DNA of 64,000 nt from Microbacterium dextranolyticum (GCF_016907295.1 NZ_JAFBBR010000001.1:62001-126000), one strand, 5' to 3'. Shown: positions 34,507 through 45,534, counted from the stretch's first letter. Numbers and translations: made by a program. Notes: generated by a model from the sequence alone, not told the origin.

Positions 34507-34972
34507 TCCGACCCGACGCGTCAGAGATGCCGCCGCGCAGCGCGGACTCGACATCGAGATCCGTGAGCGCCCGGCGGCGGGATCGCTCGCCGAGGCGGCG
34601 ACGCTGCTCGGACTGCAGCCCGCTGACATCGTCAAGACGCTCGTCGTGAAGCGAGCCGACGACACGTATCTGTTCGTGCTGGTGCCCGGCGACCGGGCGA
34701 TCTTATGGCCGAAGTTGCGTGCCGTCGTCGGGGTGAACAAGCTGAGACTGCCGGAACCCGAACTCGCCCTCGCGGCGACCGGATACGAGCGCGGCACGAT
34801 CGTTCCGATCGGCAGTGCCACCGACTGGCCGGTGTATGCCGATCAGAGCATCACCGGCCGCCGCGTCGCCATGGGAGCCGGAGCGCACGGCTACAGCCTG
34901 TTCGTCGACGCGGATGCCCTCATCGCGTCGTACGACGCGACCGTCGCGGACATCTCGCAGCCTGCGGCGTGA
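34499..34972 (+). CDS. YbaK/EbsC family aminoacyl-tRNA deacylase
   Basis: A 157-residue protein of the YbaK/ProX fold, which hydrolyses mischarged tRNAs (for YbaK, Cys-tRNA-Pro). Visible blocks are ADIVKTLVVKR (with the catalytic Lys), VLVPGDRAI and the C-terminal ITGRRVAMGAGAHG. It overlaps the upstream membrane-protein gene by 8 bases; the ATG at 34499 fits the family N-terminus. Specificity for the mischarged amino acid is not readable. Confidence 0.9.
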   Translation: MPDPTRRVRDAAAQRGLDIEIRERPAAGSLAEAATLLGLQPADIVKTLVVKRADDTYLFVLVPGDRAILWPKLRAVVGVNKLRLPEPELALAATGYERGTIVPIGSATDWPVYADQSITGRRVAMGAGAHGYSLFVDADALIASYDATVADISQPAA

Positions 34973-34988
34973 CGGAGGCACTCGCGCG

Positions 34989-35411
34989 TCAGCCGAGCCC
35001 CGCCATACCCAGAGCGGTCTCGATGAGCTGCACGTGCGGGATGGTCGGCACCGACGAGCGAGCGAACCATCCCGCCTCATCGGTCGAGCCGTCCGTCTCG
35101 TGACGCAGCCGGCCGCCGACCACGTGGGCACGGTAGACGATCCTGATGGTGTGCAACGGGGCATCCGCCCCCGCCGCCAGCCGCCGTCGGAGCGGAATCA
35201 CGCGCGAATCGATGCCGAGGAGCTCATCGATCTCGACCTCGTAGCCCGTCTCTTCCCGCACCTCGCGCCGGACGGCATCGGCCGGATCCTCCCCTGGCTC
35301 GATCCCTCCGCCCGGAAGGGTCCACGCGGCACGTCGGCCTTCGTGCCAGTGCGCCAGCAGCAGTCCCCGATCGTCGTGGACGACGGCGTAAGCGGCCACG
35401 CGCAGGTCCAT
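34989..35411 (-). CDS. Nudix hydrolase
   Basis: A 140-residue Nudix protein that cleaves nucleoside diphosphate-X compounds. The Nudix box is complete within GGGIEPGEDPADAVRREVREETGYE. The ATG at 35411 is chosen over GTG 35417 because a TAGGGT hexamer on the minus strand (35418-35423) ends exactly 6 nt before it, which marks a leaderless message. It converges with the YbaK gene with 16 bases between stops. The substrate is unknown. Confidence 0.9.
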   Translation of the reverse strand: MDLRVAAYAVVHDDRGLLLAHWHEGRRAAWTLPGGGIEPGEDPADAVRREVREETGYEVEIDELLGIDSRVIPLRRRLAAGADAPLHTIRIVYRAHVVGGRLRHETDGSTDEAGWFARSSVPTIPHVQLIETALGMAGLG

Positions 35412-35479
35412 GCCCACACCCTACCGGCGACGGGTGTGGCCGCCGACGACGGCGACCACACCCGGGGACATCCGTCGGT

Positions 35480-36880
35480 TCAGCAGGTCACCGCCGCGTA
35501 GCCCGAGCGGTCCGTGCCGAACACGAGGTCCGTCGACGACACCGTCACTTCGCCCACGGGAACCGTCGCGGCGCGCGTCGAGACGGCGACCGATGCCTTC
35601 GTTCCGGCGGCGACCCGCAACGCGCGCGACCCGTATGGTGACGTGACGGTGACCGCGGCGGCTGATGCCCCGCGGTTCTCCACGGTCGTAACCACCACGA
35701 TCCGGCCCGCGACGCACCGCGTCGTGGCGTTGAGCACGCCGGTCGGTGCCGGTGCCGCCTCCAGCACTCCGTAGAACGCCGGCTTGGGGGAGTAGTCGTC
35801 AGCGAACAGCAGCGGCGCGCCGTCCTTCGCGCGCCAGCTCCGGCTGTCAGTCAGGCCCCACACGCTCACCGAGTAGAGCGATGACGCGCGAGCATGGAAC
35901 ACGGCGAAGGCATCGCGATAGTAGGTGCGCTGCGCCTCGAGCCGCTCAGCGGTCACGGGTGTGCCCACGGGCACGTCGAGCTCGGTCACCGCCTGGGTCA
36001 CCGGACGCGACGCGAAGGCGTCGATCGCCTGCGCCATCGCGTCGACGGGCGTCGTGAGCCCCACGTGGAACTGGTGGCCGACGCCGTCGACGGGGACTCC
36101 GCGTGCCAGAAGGCGATCGACCAGGGCGAGGTAGCGCGCACGCTTGGACGCATATTCGGTGTTGTAGTCGTTGATGAACAGCTTCACGGGACGATGGACG
36201 CCGGGCGCGGCGTAGACACCGTTGAACGCCTCGTCCGCATAGCGGAAGGCGAGATCTATGTATTCCTCGCCGAGAATGCGGTACCACTCGCTGCGTCGCA
36301 GCCCGTCCGATTCCGGGCCGTCGCTGATGACCTCGTTGACGACGTCGAACGCGTTCACGGGGTTGCCCGCTCCGAACAGACCGGAGCGTTCCGACAACAG
36401 TCGCGCGACACCGAAGATGTGCGTGCGCATCCGCTCGCGGAGCACCGCACGGTCGGCGTCGCTCGTCCCGAGCGCCTGACCCGACGACGCATTCTGGAAG
36501 AACCATGCCGGCGTCTGCTGGTACCAGACGAGTGTGTGGCCGTACACGTGAAGATCGTGGGCCGACGCGAAGTCGAGGATCGCCGCCGCCTGCGGGTGCA
36601 TGCGCAGCGAACGCTGCCCGTCATACCAGGCATCCGGCTTCATGTGGTTCTCGGCGGTGACCTGGTCGAAGTTGCGCGCCACGAGTACGCCCGCGGTTCC
36701 GGTCGTCTCGCGCTGATCGATCGCGACGCCCACCGCGAACGGTGTCGTGTCTTTCACCCCGGGGTCGGTCTCGCCCGCCGACGCACTCTCGACGGCGGAT
36801 GCCATCGAGACCGCGAGCAGCATCGCCGCCGCCGAGGCGAGGAGTCGTCGTCCGGCACTGGTCACATGTCGTTGTCTCAT
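35480..36880 (-). CDS. Secreted GH10 endo-1,4-beta-xylanase
   Basis: A 466-residue secreted xylanase. The signal peptide ends near residue 35 (SASAGE). The GH10 barrel (about 45-375) contains FDVVNEVIS with acid/base Glu183 and VTELDVP with nucleophile Glu300, plus the HTLVWYQQTPAWF substrate groove. It cleaves the xylan backbone. The last 81 residues (386-466) form a beta-rich module starting RCVAG and ending in Cys, shared with the GH43 and GH27 proteins next door. The ATG at 36880 follows GGGAG. It lies 70 bases behind GH43 on the same strand, separated by a strong hairpin. Confidence 0.92.
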   Translation of the reverse strand: MRQRHVTSAGRRLLASAAAMLLAVSMASAVESASAGETDPGVKDTTPFAVGVAIDQRETTGTAGVLVARNFDQVTAENHMKPDAWYDGQRSLRMHPQAAAILDFASAHDLHVYGHTLVWYQQTPAWFFQNASSGQALGTSDADRAVLRERMRTHIFGVARLLSERSGLFGAGNPVNAFDVVNEVISDGPESDGLRRSEWYRILGEEYIDLAFRYADEAFNGVYAAPGVHRPVKLFINDYNTEYASKRARYLALVDRLLARGVPVDGVGHQFHVGLTTPVDAMAQAIDAFASRPVTQAVTELDVPVGTPVTAERLEAQRTYYRDAFAVFHARASSLYSVSVWGLTDSRSWRAKDGAPLLFADDYSPKPAFYGVLEAAPAPTGVLNATTRCVAGRIVVVTTVENRGASAAAVTVTSPYGSRALRVAAGTKASVAVSTRAATVPVGEVTVSSTDLVFGTDRSGYAAVTC

Positions 36881-36904
36881 TCGCACTCCCGGGTTGGGTG
36901 TCGA

Positions 36905-36942
36905 GCGGGTTCCGGTCCGGCATGCGCCGGACCGGAACCCGC
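36905..36942 (-). terminator. Hairpin between the GH43 and GH10 genes
   Basis: A perfect 17-bp stem (36905-36921, GCGGGTTCCGGTCCGGC, with 36926-36942) and 4-nt loop 8 bases past the GH43 stop. It may end the GH43 transcript or protect its 3' end and set the GH10 level by read-through, since no separate operator was found before GH10. Confidence 0.75.
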
Positions 36943-36950
36943 TGCGGTGT

Positions 36951-39413
36951 TTACTTGCAGCTGAAGGCGGCGAAGTCCGCCTGCACATCACCGGTGACGG
37001 TGGCACCGTCGACCGAGGCCGACACGGCGAGGGAGACCTGACCGGCCGGGTACGCCTTGAGGCGGCTGGTGAAGGCGTTCGTCACGGTCTTGCCGGGTTG
37101 GACGGTGACCTTCTTCTTCCCGTACGGCGTGGTGATCGTGGTCTCCACCGCGACGTCGTTGCCGTTGTTCACGCTGACCGCGAGATACGACGTGCCCGCC
37201 ACGCAGCGACTGGTCGAGGTGACCGTCACCTTGTCGGCGATCCCGACGTGGGGCGTGGCCTCGGTGAACGACAGGTAGTCGAGATCGAACAGCTGGGCCG
37301 ACGCCGATCCGACGTAGGAGAAGAACACGTCATGCGTACCCGTCGCTCCCGTCAGTTCGGCCGTGTAGTCGGCGTAGGTGGATCCGTCGCCCGCGGGGAT
37401 CGAGACGGTGCCCGCGACAGGTCCCGTCGGCGAATCGAGGCGCACCTCGATCTGGCCCCCGGCCTTGCCTGCGCCGTGGAAGGACACCGAGGCGGCTCCC
37501 TTGTCGCCGAACGCGACGCTCGAGAGGGCCGTCCACTCCGAACCGTTGATGTTCGTGAGCTTCATCCCCTGGTCGTTCGTCGTCCCGAGGAACTCGGTGC
37601 GGATGCCCGCGGTCGTCGTGTACGGGTCACGCACGCCGGAGTCCCAGGCGATCGTCTCGGACTCGATCCGCGCGTACGGATTCAGGTCGCCGACCTGGTC
37701 GACGCCGGCCATCGTCATCGTGATCGGGGCGATCGTGCCATCGGGTGCGATCGAGATCTTGTCGATCTGGGTCGAACGGTAGCCCTTCACACCGCTGAAC
37801 TGGCCGTCGTCGACGAACTTCTTGAAGACGGTCTGGGCGTGATAGGCCACATACCACTGGTTCTTGAACTCGAAGATCGCGTGGTGGTTGTTGCCGCCGA
37901 CACCGAAGAAGGTCGCCGGGTTGGGCAGGATCTGGTCGACGTAGGTGAACGGGCCCATGGGCGAGTCCGACACCATGTAGGCGATGTTCCCGGTGCCGAC
38001 GGTGCGGTTGACGCCGTCGATCATGAGCCCGTTGGGGCGCCCGGTGAAGTTCGTGCAGAAGCTGTAGTAGTACTTGCCGTTGAACTTGTGGATGCCGGAG
38101 TCCTCGAACAGGGCCGGTGCGTCGACCAGTGCGGCCGAGCCGTCGACGCTGACCATGTCGGCGCCGAGCTTGATCACGCGGCCGGTCTTCGGCCAGTCGC
38201 TCTGACCGGTGGGCACGCCGCCGCCGAAGTACAGGTACGCCGAGCCGTCGTCGTCGACGAGGACCGCCGGGTCGAACAGCCAGACCACGTTGTTCGCACC
38301 GGCCAGGTTGTTGACGCCGGGGGTGCTCGACGAGATCAGCGCGGTGCCGTTCATCGGGTCTGTCCAGGGACCGACGGGAGTGTTCGAGGTGAGCACGCCG
38401 ATGCCGCCCGCGCTGTTGGCGTAGTAGAGGAAGAACTTCTCGACGCCGTCGATCTTCTTGTGCGCTGCCGTCGGCGCCCAGGAGTTGCTCGCCCACGACG
38501 AGACGCCGAATCCGTTGCCCCGGCCGGCGACCTTGATCTGGCCGTGGTTGGTCCAGTTGACCATGTCGGCCGAGGAGATGACGGTGAGCGTCTTGATCTT
38601 GCCGTACGAGTTGTCGACGATGTCGCCGTCGCTGTTCTTCTCGTAGGCGTAGGTGGGCTTGCCCGTCGCATCGAGCTCGTACGCGTCGGAGGTCATGTAG
38701 ACGTAGGCACGCCCGTCGTACTCCATGACGAACGGATCCGCGCCGTACTCGTAGTCCATCAGCGGGTTGGATGCGCCGATCGCCTTGGCGGGGGCGGCGT
38801 TTCCGACCGGACGAGGCGGCAGCGCGGCACGCTTGCCCACGAGGGAGACATCGTCGACGAAGAAGATGTCCGGGGTGACCGTCGATCCGACCGTCTCGAT
38901 GCCGAAGCGGGCCGTGGCGAGGTCGATGCCGCTGCTCGGGATGACGAACGTGCCGCCGATCTGGGTGAAGAGGGTGGTGTTGCTCGAGGTTCCCTTGGTC
39001 ACCGGCGCCTGTGCCGCGGTGACGGAGTGTCCGGAGGCGTCCCGAAGCGTCAGTGCGAAGGTGACGCTGGCGTCGCCCGCGTCTCGGTAGTGCACCCACG
39101 CCGAGGTCGTGTACGACTCACCCGCGACCAGACGGTTGACCGTCTGGTAGGCGCCGTCGGTGTCGGCCGTGCGCGCGTTCACCTTCAACGAGGTGTTGCC
39201 CGCGTGGCGGGTGGAGTAGCCGAGCGACAGGCTCACGCCGGTGCCCTTGGCCGTCCATCCGTTCGTACCGGATTCCATGTTGCCGTTGGTCAGGAGCTCG
39301 ACGGCGTCCCCGTCGGCGGCGGAAGCCGCCAACGGCACGCCGGTCAGGGCCACCGCGCCGACGAGGGCGCCGACGAGGGCGCGCCTCCACAACGACCATC
39401 TGCGTCTTTGCAT
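36951..39413 (-). CDS. Secreted GH43 glycosidase with CBM4/9-like and CBM6-like domains
   Basis: An 820-residue secreted enzyme. After the signal peptide (to about residue 38) comes a CBM4_9-like domain (about 45-175, TNGNMESGTNGWTAK). The five-blade GH43 domain (about 190-560) shows DYEYGADPFV with the base Asp, VWLFDPAVLVDD, and APALFEDSGIHK with the likely acid Glu. A CBM6-like domain follows (about 600-725, RIESETIAWDSG, LFDLDYLSF). The fold and domain set resemble arabinofuranosidases or xylosidases acting on arabinoxylan. Residues 734-820 are the RCVAG module shared with GH10 and GH27. The promoter carries a TGTTAGCGATAAC-like operator at 39454-39465. Confidence 0.9.
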   Translation of the reverse strand: MQRRRWSLWRRALVGALVGAVALTGVPLAASAADGDAVELLTNGNMESGTNGWTAKGTGVSLSLGYSTRHAGNTSLKVNARTADTDGAYQTVNRLVAGESYTTSAWVHYRDAGDASVTFALTLRDASGHSVTAAQAPVTKGTSSNTTLFTQIGGTFVIPSSGIDLATARFGIETVGSTVTPDIFFVDDVSLVGKRAALPPRPVGNAAPAKAIGASNPLMDYEYGADPFVMEYDGRAYVYMTSDAYELDATGKPTYAYEKNSDGDIVDNSYGKIKTLTVISSADMVNWTNHGQIKVAGRGNGFGVSSWASNSWAPTAAHKKIDGVEKFFLYYANSAGGIGVLTSNTPVGPWTDPMNGTALISSSTPGVNNLAGANNVVWLFDPAVLVDDDGSAYLYFGGGVPTGQSDWPKTGRVIKLGADMVSVDGSAALVDAPALFEDSGIHKFNGKYYYSFCTNFTGRPNGLMIDGVNRTVGTGNIAYMVSDSPMGPFTYVDQILPNPATFFGVGGNNHHAIFEFKNQWYVAYHAQTVFKKFVDDGQFSGVKGYRSTQIDKISIAPDGTIAPITMTMAGVDQVGDLNPYARIESETIAWDSGVRDPYTTTAGIRTEFLGTTNDQGMKLTNINGSEWTALSSVAFGDKGAASVSFHGAGKAGGQIEVRLDSPTGPVAGTVSIPAGDGSTYADYTAELTGATGTHDVFFSYVGSASAQLFDLDYLSFTEATPHVGIADKVTVTSTSRCVAGTSYLAVSVNNGNDVAVETTITTPYGKKKVTVQPGKTVTNAFTSRLKAYPAGQVSLAVSASVDGATVTGDVQADFAAFSCK

Positions 39414-39453
39414 GCTGCACTCTTCTCTGGGTGTGCGTAGTGATGTGCGACTA

Positions 39454-39465
39454 GTTATCGCTAAC
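39454..39465. promoter_or_regulatory. Putative LacI-family operator before GH43
   Basis: GTTATCGCTAAC (minus strand ATGTTAGCGATAAC with one further base), 41 bases before the GH43 start. It is a near-palindrome with central CG, closely similar to two sites before the GH27 gene, so one sugar-responsive repressor probably controls both. The LacI protein in this window has a different candidate operator. Confidence 0.6.
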
Positions 39466-39533
39466 ATTCGTGATAGTAGCGGAGATCGTCTCAGAGCGGG
39501 AGAGTCGGGATGAGGAATTTCGCCGAGACGGCA

Positions 39534-39566
39534 GAGCGGGGCCGGCGCATCGCGCCGGCCCCGCTC
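39534..39566 (-). terminator. Terminator hairpin after GH27
   Basis: A perfect 15-bp GC stem (39534-39548 with 39552-39566, 3-nt loop) lies 5 bases past the GH27 stop on the minus strand. It has no T-run. Confidence 0.8.
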
Positions 39567-39570
39567 GTGA

Positions 39571-41871
39571 TCAGCAGGTGGCGGCCGCGTAGTCGGCCGT
39601 CACCGTCGCCTTCGTGCCCGTCGCCGGATCCGTCACATCGACGCTCACCGTTCCGGCCGGGATCTGGCCCCGGCGCGTCGAGAACACCTGCGTGACCGAG
39701 GCACCGACGTCGACCTTCGAGAAGGTCTTGGTGCCGTACTCGCTCTTCACGGTCGCCGCAAGTGCGGCGTCGTCGGTGTTGAGCAGGCGCACGGCGAGCA
39801 CCGACTTGCCGGCGACGCAACGCGTCGTGACGCTGGCCTCGGCCGTGGGCGCCGTCACCGCAGGAGCACACTTCACGGCCATGTTCAGCCAATCCGCGTG
39901 GTCGTAGGCGTTGTCGCCGTCACCGTTTCCGGCCGTGAGACGCAGGGTGTCCACGCCGCTCACGTCGACGACGAAGTCCTGCTTCTGCTGGTAGCGGATG
40001 ATCCCGTCGTTGCGCCACAGCGCCTTGCCGTCGCCCGCGATCGTGCCGTCGATGGACGGCGACTTCGTGCCGTTGCCGCCACGGGTCTCGTCGTCCACAC
40101 CCAGCGACCCGGTCAGGGTCGAGCAGCGGCCCCCGAGCCAGATGTCCACGGTCGACACGGCGTTGCTGCCGATGCCCTTCGTGTACGTGACCCCGTTGAC
40201 CTTCAGGGCGTTGCCGTCCTGGCTGCGATCGCGCTTGGGGTCACCGGTCCACCCGTTGGTGGTCGCCAGCCAGGGCAGGTCGCTCAGGTGCGTGTCGGCG
40301 GTCGGCGCGGTGGGCGTGACGCGCACCGTGACGGATGCCGCCGACTGACCGCCGTTCCAGGAGAACTGGGCCGGCAGCGAGACGATCGCAGCGGTGGCGT
40401 TGGCCGCAGCCGCAACCTGCACCTGGACCTTCACCGAGCCGCCCGCGGGAACGGTGGGAACCGTGACGGATGCCGTCGGCGTGAGACCGCCCGCAGCCGA
40501 CAGGTCGATGCGGCCACCGGTGACCGGCGTGCTCAGCAGGTTCACGACGTCGATGTCGACCGTCGCGGTGCCACCGGCCTCGACGCGACCCGTGCCCGAC
40601 GCGCCCACGATGCCGGGAAGCGACGAGTCGGAGCCCGCCGCGAGGCGGTAGACGATCGTGTCGTACGCAGGAACCGTCGCCGAGATGGAGTTGGCCGTGT
40701 TGAACACGTTCTTCTTCGCCCAGACATCGCGGGCGACGTGCACGCCGTCCACGCCGAGCGCGCTCAGCGAGGTCGAGATGGTGGCGTCGGCGCCCGTGGA
40801 GTTGAACAGCGCCACGGCGGTGTCACCGTTGGCGAGCGGGCGGGTCCAGACCTGCAGACCGTTGCTCTCGCTGATCCGGCGCGCCTGCTTTCCGAGCGCG
40901 TCCTGGTCGATCGCCACCATCTCGGGGTTGGTGAGCAGACCCACGAGGTCGTTGCTCAGCCGCGAGATGTCGGTGCCGAGGAATAGCGGGGCGGCAAGCA
41001 TCGACCACATCGCCAGGTGGCTCTTGTTCTGCGTGTAGGTCAGCGATCCATTGCCGAACTGCAGCATGTCGGGGTCGTTCCAGTGACCGGGACCCGAGTG
41101 CGGGTACAGGTCGACCTGACGGTTGATGATGCTGGTGACGGAGTTCCAGTTGGCGGCGATGTCACCGGTGGTGCGCCACAGGTTGGCAACGTCCTTGCCC
41201 CACGTCCAGGGCTGGCTGTCGCCGTACTCGGAGATCGCATACACGATGTCGCGGTCGACGCGGGCGAGCTCGTCGCGCATCTTCGAGAAAGCGGGAACCT
41301 TCTGCAGCCCCAGCGAGCCGTCGGGGTAGCACCAGTCGTACTTCAGGTAGTCGACGCCCCACGACGCGAAGGTCTCGGCGTCGATGCGCTCATGGCCGTA
41401 GGAGCCGATGTTGGGGGAGTACTTCGGGTTGTTGAAGAGGTTCGCGCAGGTCTTGTCACCGGGCACACTGTAGATGCCGAACTTCAGCCCCTTGGAGTGG
41501 ATGTAGTCGGCGACCGGCTTGATGCCGTCCGGGAAGCGGTCGGCCTTGACCTTCATGACGCCGTTCTCGTCACGGCCGTCCTGGAAGCAGTCGTCGAGGA
41601 CGACGTACTCGTAGCCGACGTCCTTCAGACCGCGGTTGACGATGTCGTCTGCGACCTTCTTCAGCGCCGTGGCGGTCAGACCGCCGCCGTTGTTGCAGTA
41701 GAACTGGTTCCAGGTGTTGTACCCCATGGGCGGGGTCGGGGCGAGCCCGTTGTCGAGCGCCTCAGCCGACGAAGGCGGGGGAAGGGTCACCAGCGCAGTG
41801 GCGGCTATGGCGACCGCAAGGCAAAGCCCTGCGAGTCGTCCGCGCCCACGCCGGAGCGATGTATCCATCAT
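39571..41871 (-). CDS. Secreted GH27 alpha-galactosidase with NPCBM domain
   Basis: A 766-residue secreted enzyme. The signal peptide spans about residues 1-36. The GH27 barrel (about 40-330) has PPMGYNTWN, YVVLDDCF, nucleophile Asp179 in YLKYDWCY and the acid/base region Asp266-Asp268 in HWNDPDML. It removes alpha-galactose (or beta-L-arabinopyranose) from galactosides or arabinoxylan. A C-terminal antiparallel domain, a NEW3-like domain (about 410-510) and an NPCBM domain (about 525-670, HLSDLPW, YTKGIGSNA) follow. Residues 682-766 are the RCVAG module shared with the GH10 and GH43 proteins. ATG 41871 (or 41868) follows AAGGAG. Confidence 0.92.
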   Translation of the reverse strand: MMDTSLRRGRGRLAGLCLAVAIAATALVTLPPPSSAEALDNGLAPTPPMGYNTWNQFYCNNGGGLTATALKKVADDIVNRGLKDVGYEYVVLDDCFQDGRDENGVMKVKADRFPDGIKPVADYIHSKGLKFGIYSVPGDKTCANLFNNPKYSPNIGSYGHERIDAETFASWGVDYLKYDWCYPDGSLGLQKVPAFSKMRDELARVDRDIVYAISEYGDSQPWTWGKDVANLWRTTGDIAANWNSVTSIINRQVDLYPHSGPGHWNDPDMLQFGNGSLTYTQNKSHLAMWSMLAAPLFLGTDISRLSNDLVGLLTNPEMVAIDQDALGKQARRISESNGLQVWTRPLANGDTAVALFNSTGADATISTSLSALGVDGVHVARDVWAKKNVFNTANSISATVPAYDTIVYRLAAGSDSSLPGIVGASGTGRVEAGGTATVDIDVVNLLSTPVTGGRIDLSAAGGLTPTASVTVPTVPAGGSVKVQVQVAAAANATAAIVSLPAQFSWNGGQSAASVTVRVTPTAPTADTHLSDLPWLATTNGWTGDPKRDRSQDGNALKVNGVTYTKGIGSNAVSTVDIWLGGRCSTLTGSLGVDDETRGGNGTKSPSIDGTIAGDGKALWRNDGIIRYQQKQDFVVDVSGVDTLRLTAGNGDGDNAYDHADWLNMAVKCAPAVTAPTAEASVTTRCVAGKSVLAVRLLNTDDAALAATVKSEYGTKTFSKVDVGASVTQVFSTRRGQIPAGTVSVDVTDPATGTKATVTADYAAATC

Positions 41872-41926
41872 GATGGCCGTGCTCCTTTGCAGCATCTCAG
41901 AGGAACTCCCACGTCGTGACATCGAT

Positions 41927-41940
41927 TGTTATCGTTCACA
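41927..41940. promoter_or_regulatory. Putative LacI-family operator before GH27, site 1
   Basis: TGTTATCGTTCACA, 12 of 14 bases as in the palindrome TGTTATCGCTAACA, 55 bases before the GH27 start. It is related to the site before GH43. Confidence 0.55.
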
Positions 41941-41985
41941 TAAGTTCCGACACCAGGGTGGCGCACCACCTTTGCACTCGTCAAG

Positions 41986-41999
41986 TGTTAGCGATATCT
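41986..41999. promoter_or_regulatory. Putative LacI-family operator before GH27, site 2
   Basis: TGTTAGCGATATCT, 12 of 14 bases as in TGTTAGCGATAACA, 59 bases upstream of site 1. Two spaced sites would allow cooperative or looping repression. Confidence 0.5.
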
Positions 42000-42103
42000 T
42001 CGCTGTGAATCCTCGACCTTGGGAGGCATCGTCGGCCACCCGCGGGCAACGATCGACGGGCGCGGTCGTACGCCTGGCGTGAGAGGATGCCGGAATCGAA
42101 AAA

Positions 42104-42140
42104 CCCCGGCACGGCGCTGAATGCAGCGGACGAACCGGGG
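42104..42140 (-). terminator. Intrinsic terminator of the tRNA-Ile/tRNA-Ala transcript
   Basis: The outer stem CCCCGG (42104-42109) pairs with 42135-42140, an inner CGCTG/CAGCG stem lies within, and TTTTT follows on the minus strand. It ends the tRNA transcript and separates it from the GH27 regulatory region. Confidence 0.8.
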
Positions 42141-42146
42141 AGAATG

Positions 42147-42219
42147 TGGAGCCTAGGAGATTCGAACTCCTGACATCCTGCTTGCAAAGCAGGCGCTCTA
42201 CCAACTGAGCTAAGGCCCC
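42147..42219 (-). tRNA. tRNA-Ala (anticodon TGC)
   Basis: A 73-nt cloverleaf with acceptor GGGGCCT/AGGCTCC (one G-U at pair 3-70, the Ala identity pair), D-arm GCTCAGTTGGTAGAGC, anticodon loop TTTGCAA and T-arm AGGAGTTCGAATCTCCT. CCA is not encoded. Confidence 0.97.
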
Positions 42220-42232
42220 GGAGGGGGTGGTG

Positions 42233-42306
42233 TGGGGCTACCAGGACTTGAACCTGGGACCTCTTCATTATCAGTGAAGCGCTCTAACCGCCTGAGCTAT
42301 AGCCCC
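42233..42306 (-). tRNA. tRNA-Ile (anticodon GAT)
   Basis: A 74-nt cloverleaf with acceptor GGGGCTA/TAGCCCC, D-arm GCTCAGGCGGTTAGAGC, anticodon loop CTGATAA and T-arm CCAGGTTCAAGTCCTGG. It is 13 bases upstream of tRNA-Ala and probably co-transcribed. The Ile-Ala order copies an rRNA spacer, but no rRNA is here, as usual near actinobacterial gyrA. Confidence 0.97.
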
Positions 42307-42371
42307 GTCTGGAGATCGGCTTGCCGCCGTCAACCTCCAAGACTTTACAGGATGAGTCGGCTAATCCGAAA

Positions 42372-42769
42372 TCAGTTCGACGTGAAGCCGACGAGCAACC
42401 CGCCGGTGACCTTCACCATCAGGTTGTAGATGCCGGCGACGACCGCTCCGAGCACCGTGAAGACGATGAGGTTCAGGATCGCCACGATCGCCGAGAACGC
42501 CATCACCTGCGGCAGCCCGATGACGCTGCTCAACGTGAAGTTGTCGTCGAACGCCTTGAAGAGCTCGTCCAGGCGCCCGATCATGCCCGTCGTCTGCAGC
42601 ACGAGGAACACGAGGAAGGTCGCGACGACCGTCACGATCGCCAGTGCGACGGATGCCAGAAAGGAGAGCTTCGTGGCCGACCAGAAGTCCACGTACACGA
42701 GACGCAGGCGCACCTGCTTCGCGCTGGTCTTGCTCGATGACTTCTTGGCCAGCTTGTCGGCTACCGTGC

Positions 42770-42773
<4 letters not shown>
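42372..42773 (-). CDS. DUF3566 membrane protein
   Basis: A 133-residue protein. A Lys/Ser-rich N-terminus ([20 protein letters not shown]) leads to two helices (about residues 33-60 and 92-120) and the DUF3566 core. It is the conserved actinobacterial gene behind gyrA (mycobacterial Rv0007-type position), possibly divisome-associated. ATG 42773 overlaps the gyrA stop by four bases, so it is coupled to gyrA. Function is not established. Confidence 0.9.
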
Positions 42774-45361
<2,588 letters not shown>

Positions 45362-45392
45362 CTGCGTGCTTTCGTCTCATCGTCCGGGCTCC

Positions 45393-45467
45393 GGGATGCT
45401 CGGTCTCGGACAACAACGGGGACCCCGCCGCTTCGCGGCACCCCGATTGTCCGAGACCGAGCATCCC
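45393..45467. other. Long perfect hairpin between gyrB and gyrA
   Basis: A perfect 21-bp inverted repeat (45393-45413, beginning GGGATGCTCGG, with 45447-45467) encloses an inner CGGGG/CCCCG stem (45417-45421 with 45441-45445) and GCCGC-TTC-GCGGC at the tip. The whole folds into a roughly 75-nt cruciform or RNA hairpin. It lies 68 bases after the gyrB stop and 32 bases before the gyrA start. Possible roles are termination or attenuation between the two subunits, or a supercoiling-sensitive cruciform. Confidence 0.75.
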
Positions 45468-45534
45468 TCCGCCCTTCTTTGCGTCGTCTGTCGTGAGCCC
45501 CGACCCCGCTGTGTGCAGGGGTGGGGCGGGGAGG

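Noticed and set aside
35480..41871. GH10-GH43-GH27 cluster as a recently acquired island
   Set aside because: No integrase, tRNA-end duplication or insertion sequence borders it, and its codon use looks like that of its neighbours. The tRNA genes nearby are intact, without a repeated 3' end that I could find.
42147..42306. tRNA-Ile and tRNA-Ala as remains of an rRNA operon
   Set aside because: No 16S or 23S rRNA sequence flanks them, they have their own intrinsic terminator, and isolated Ile/Ala tRNAs behind gyrA are normal in actinobacteria.
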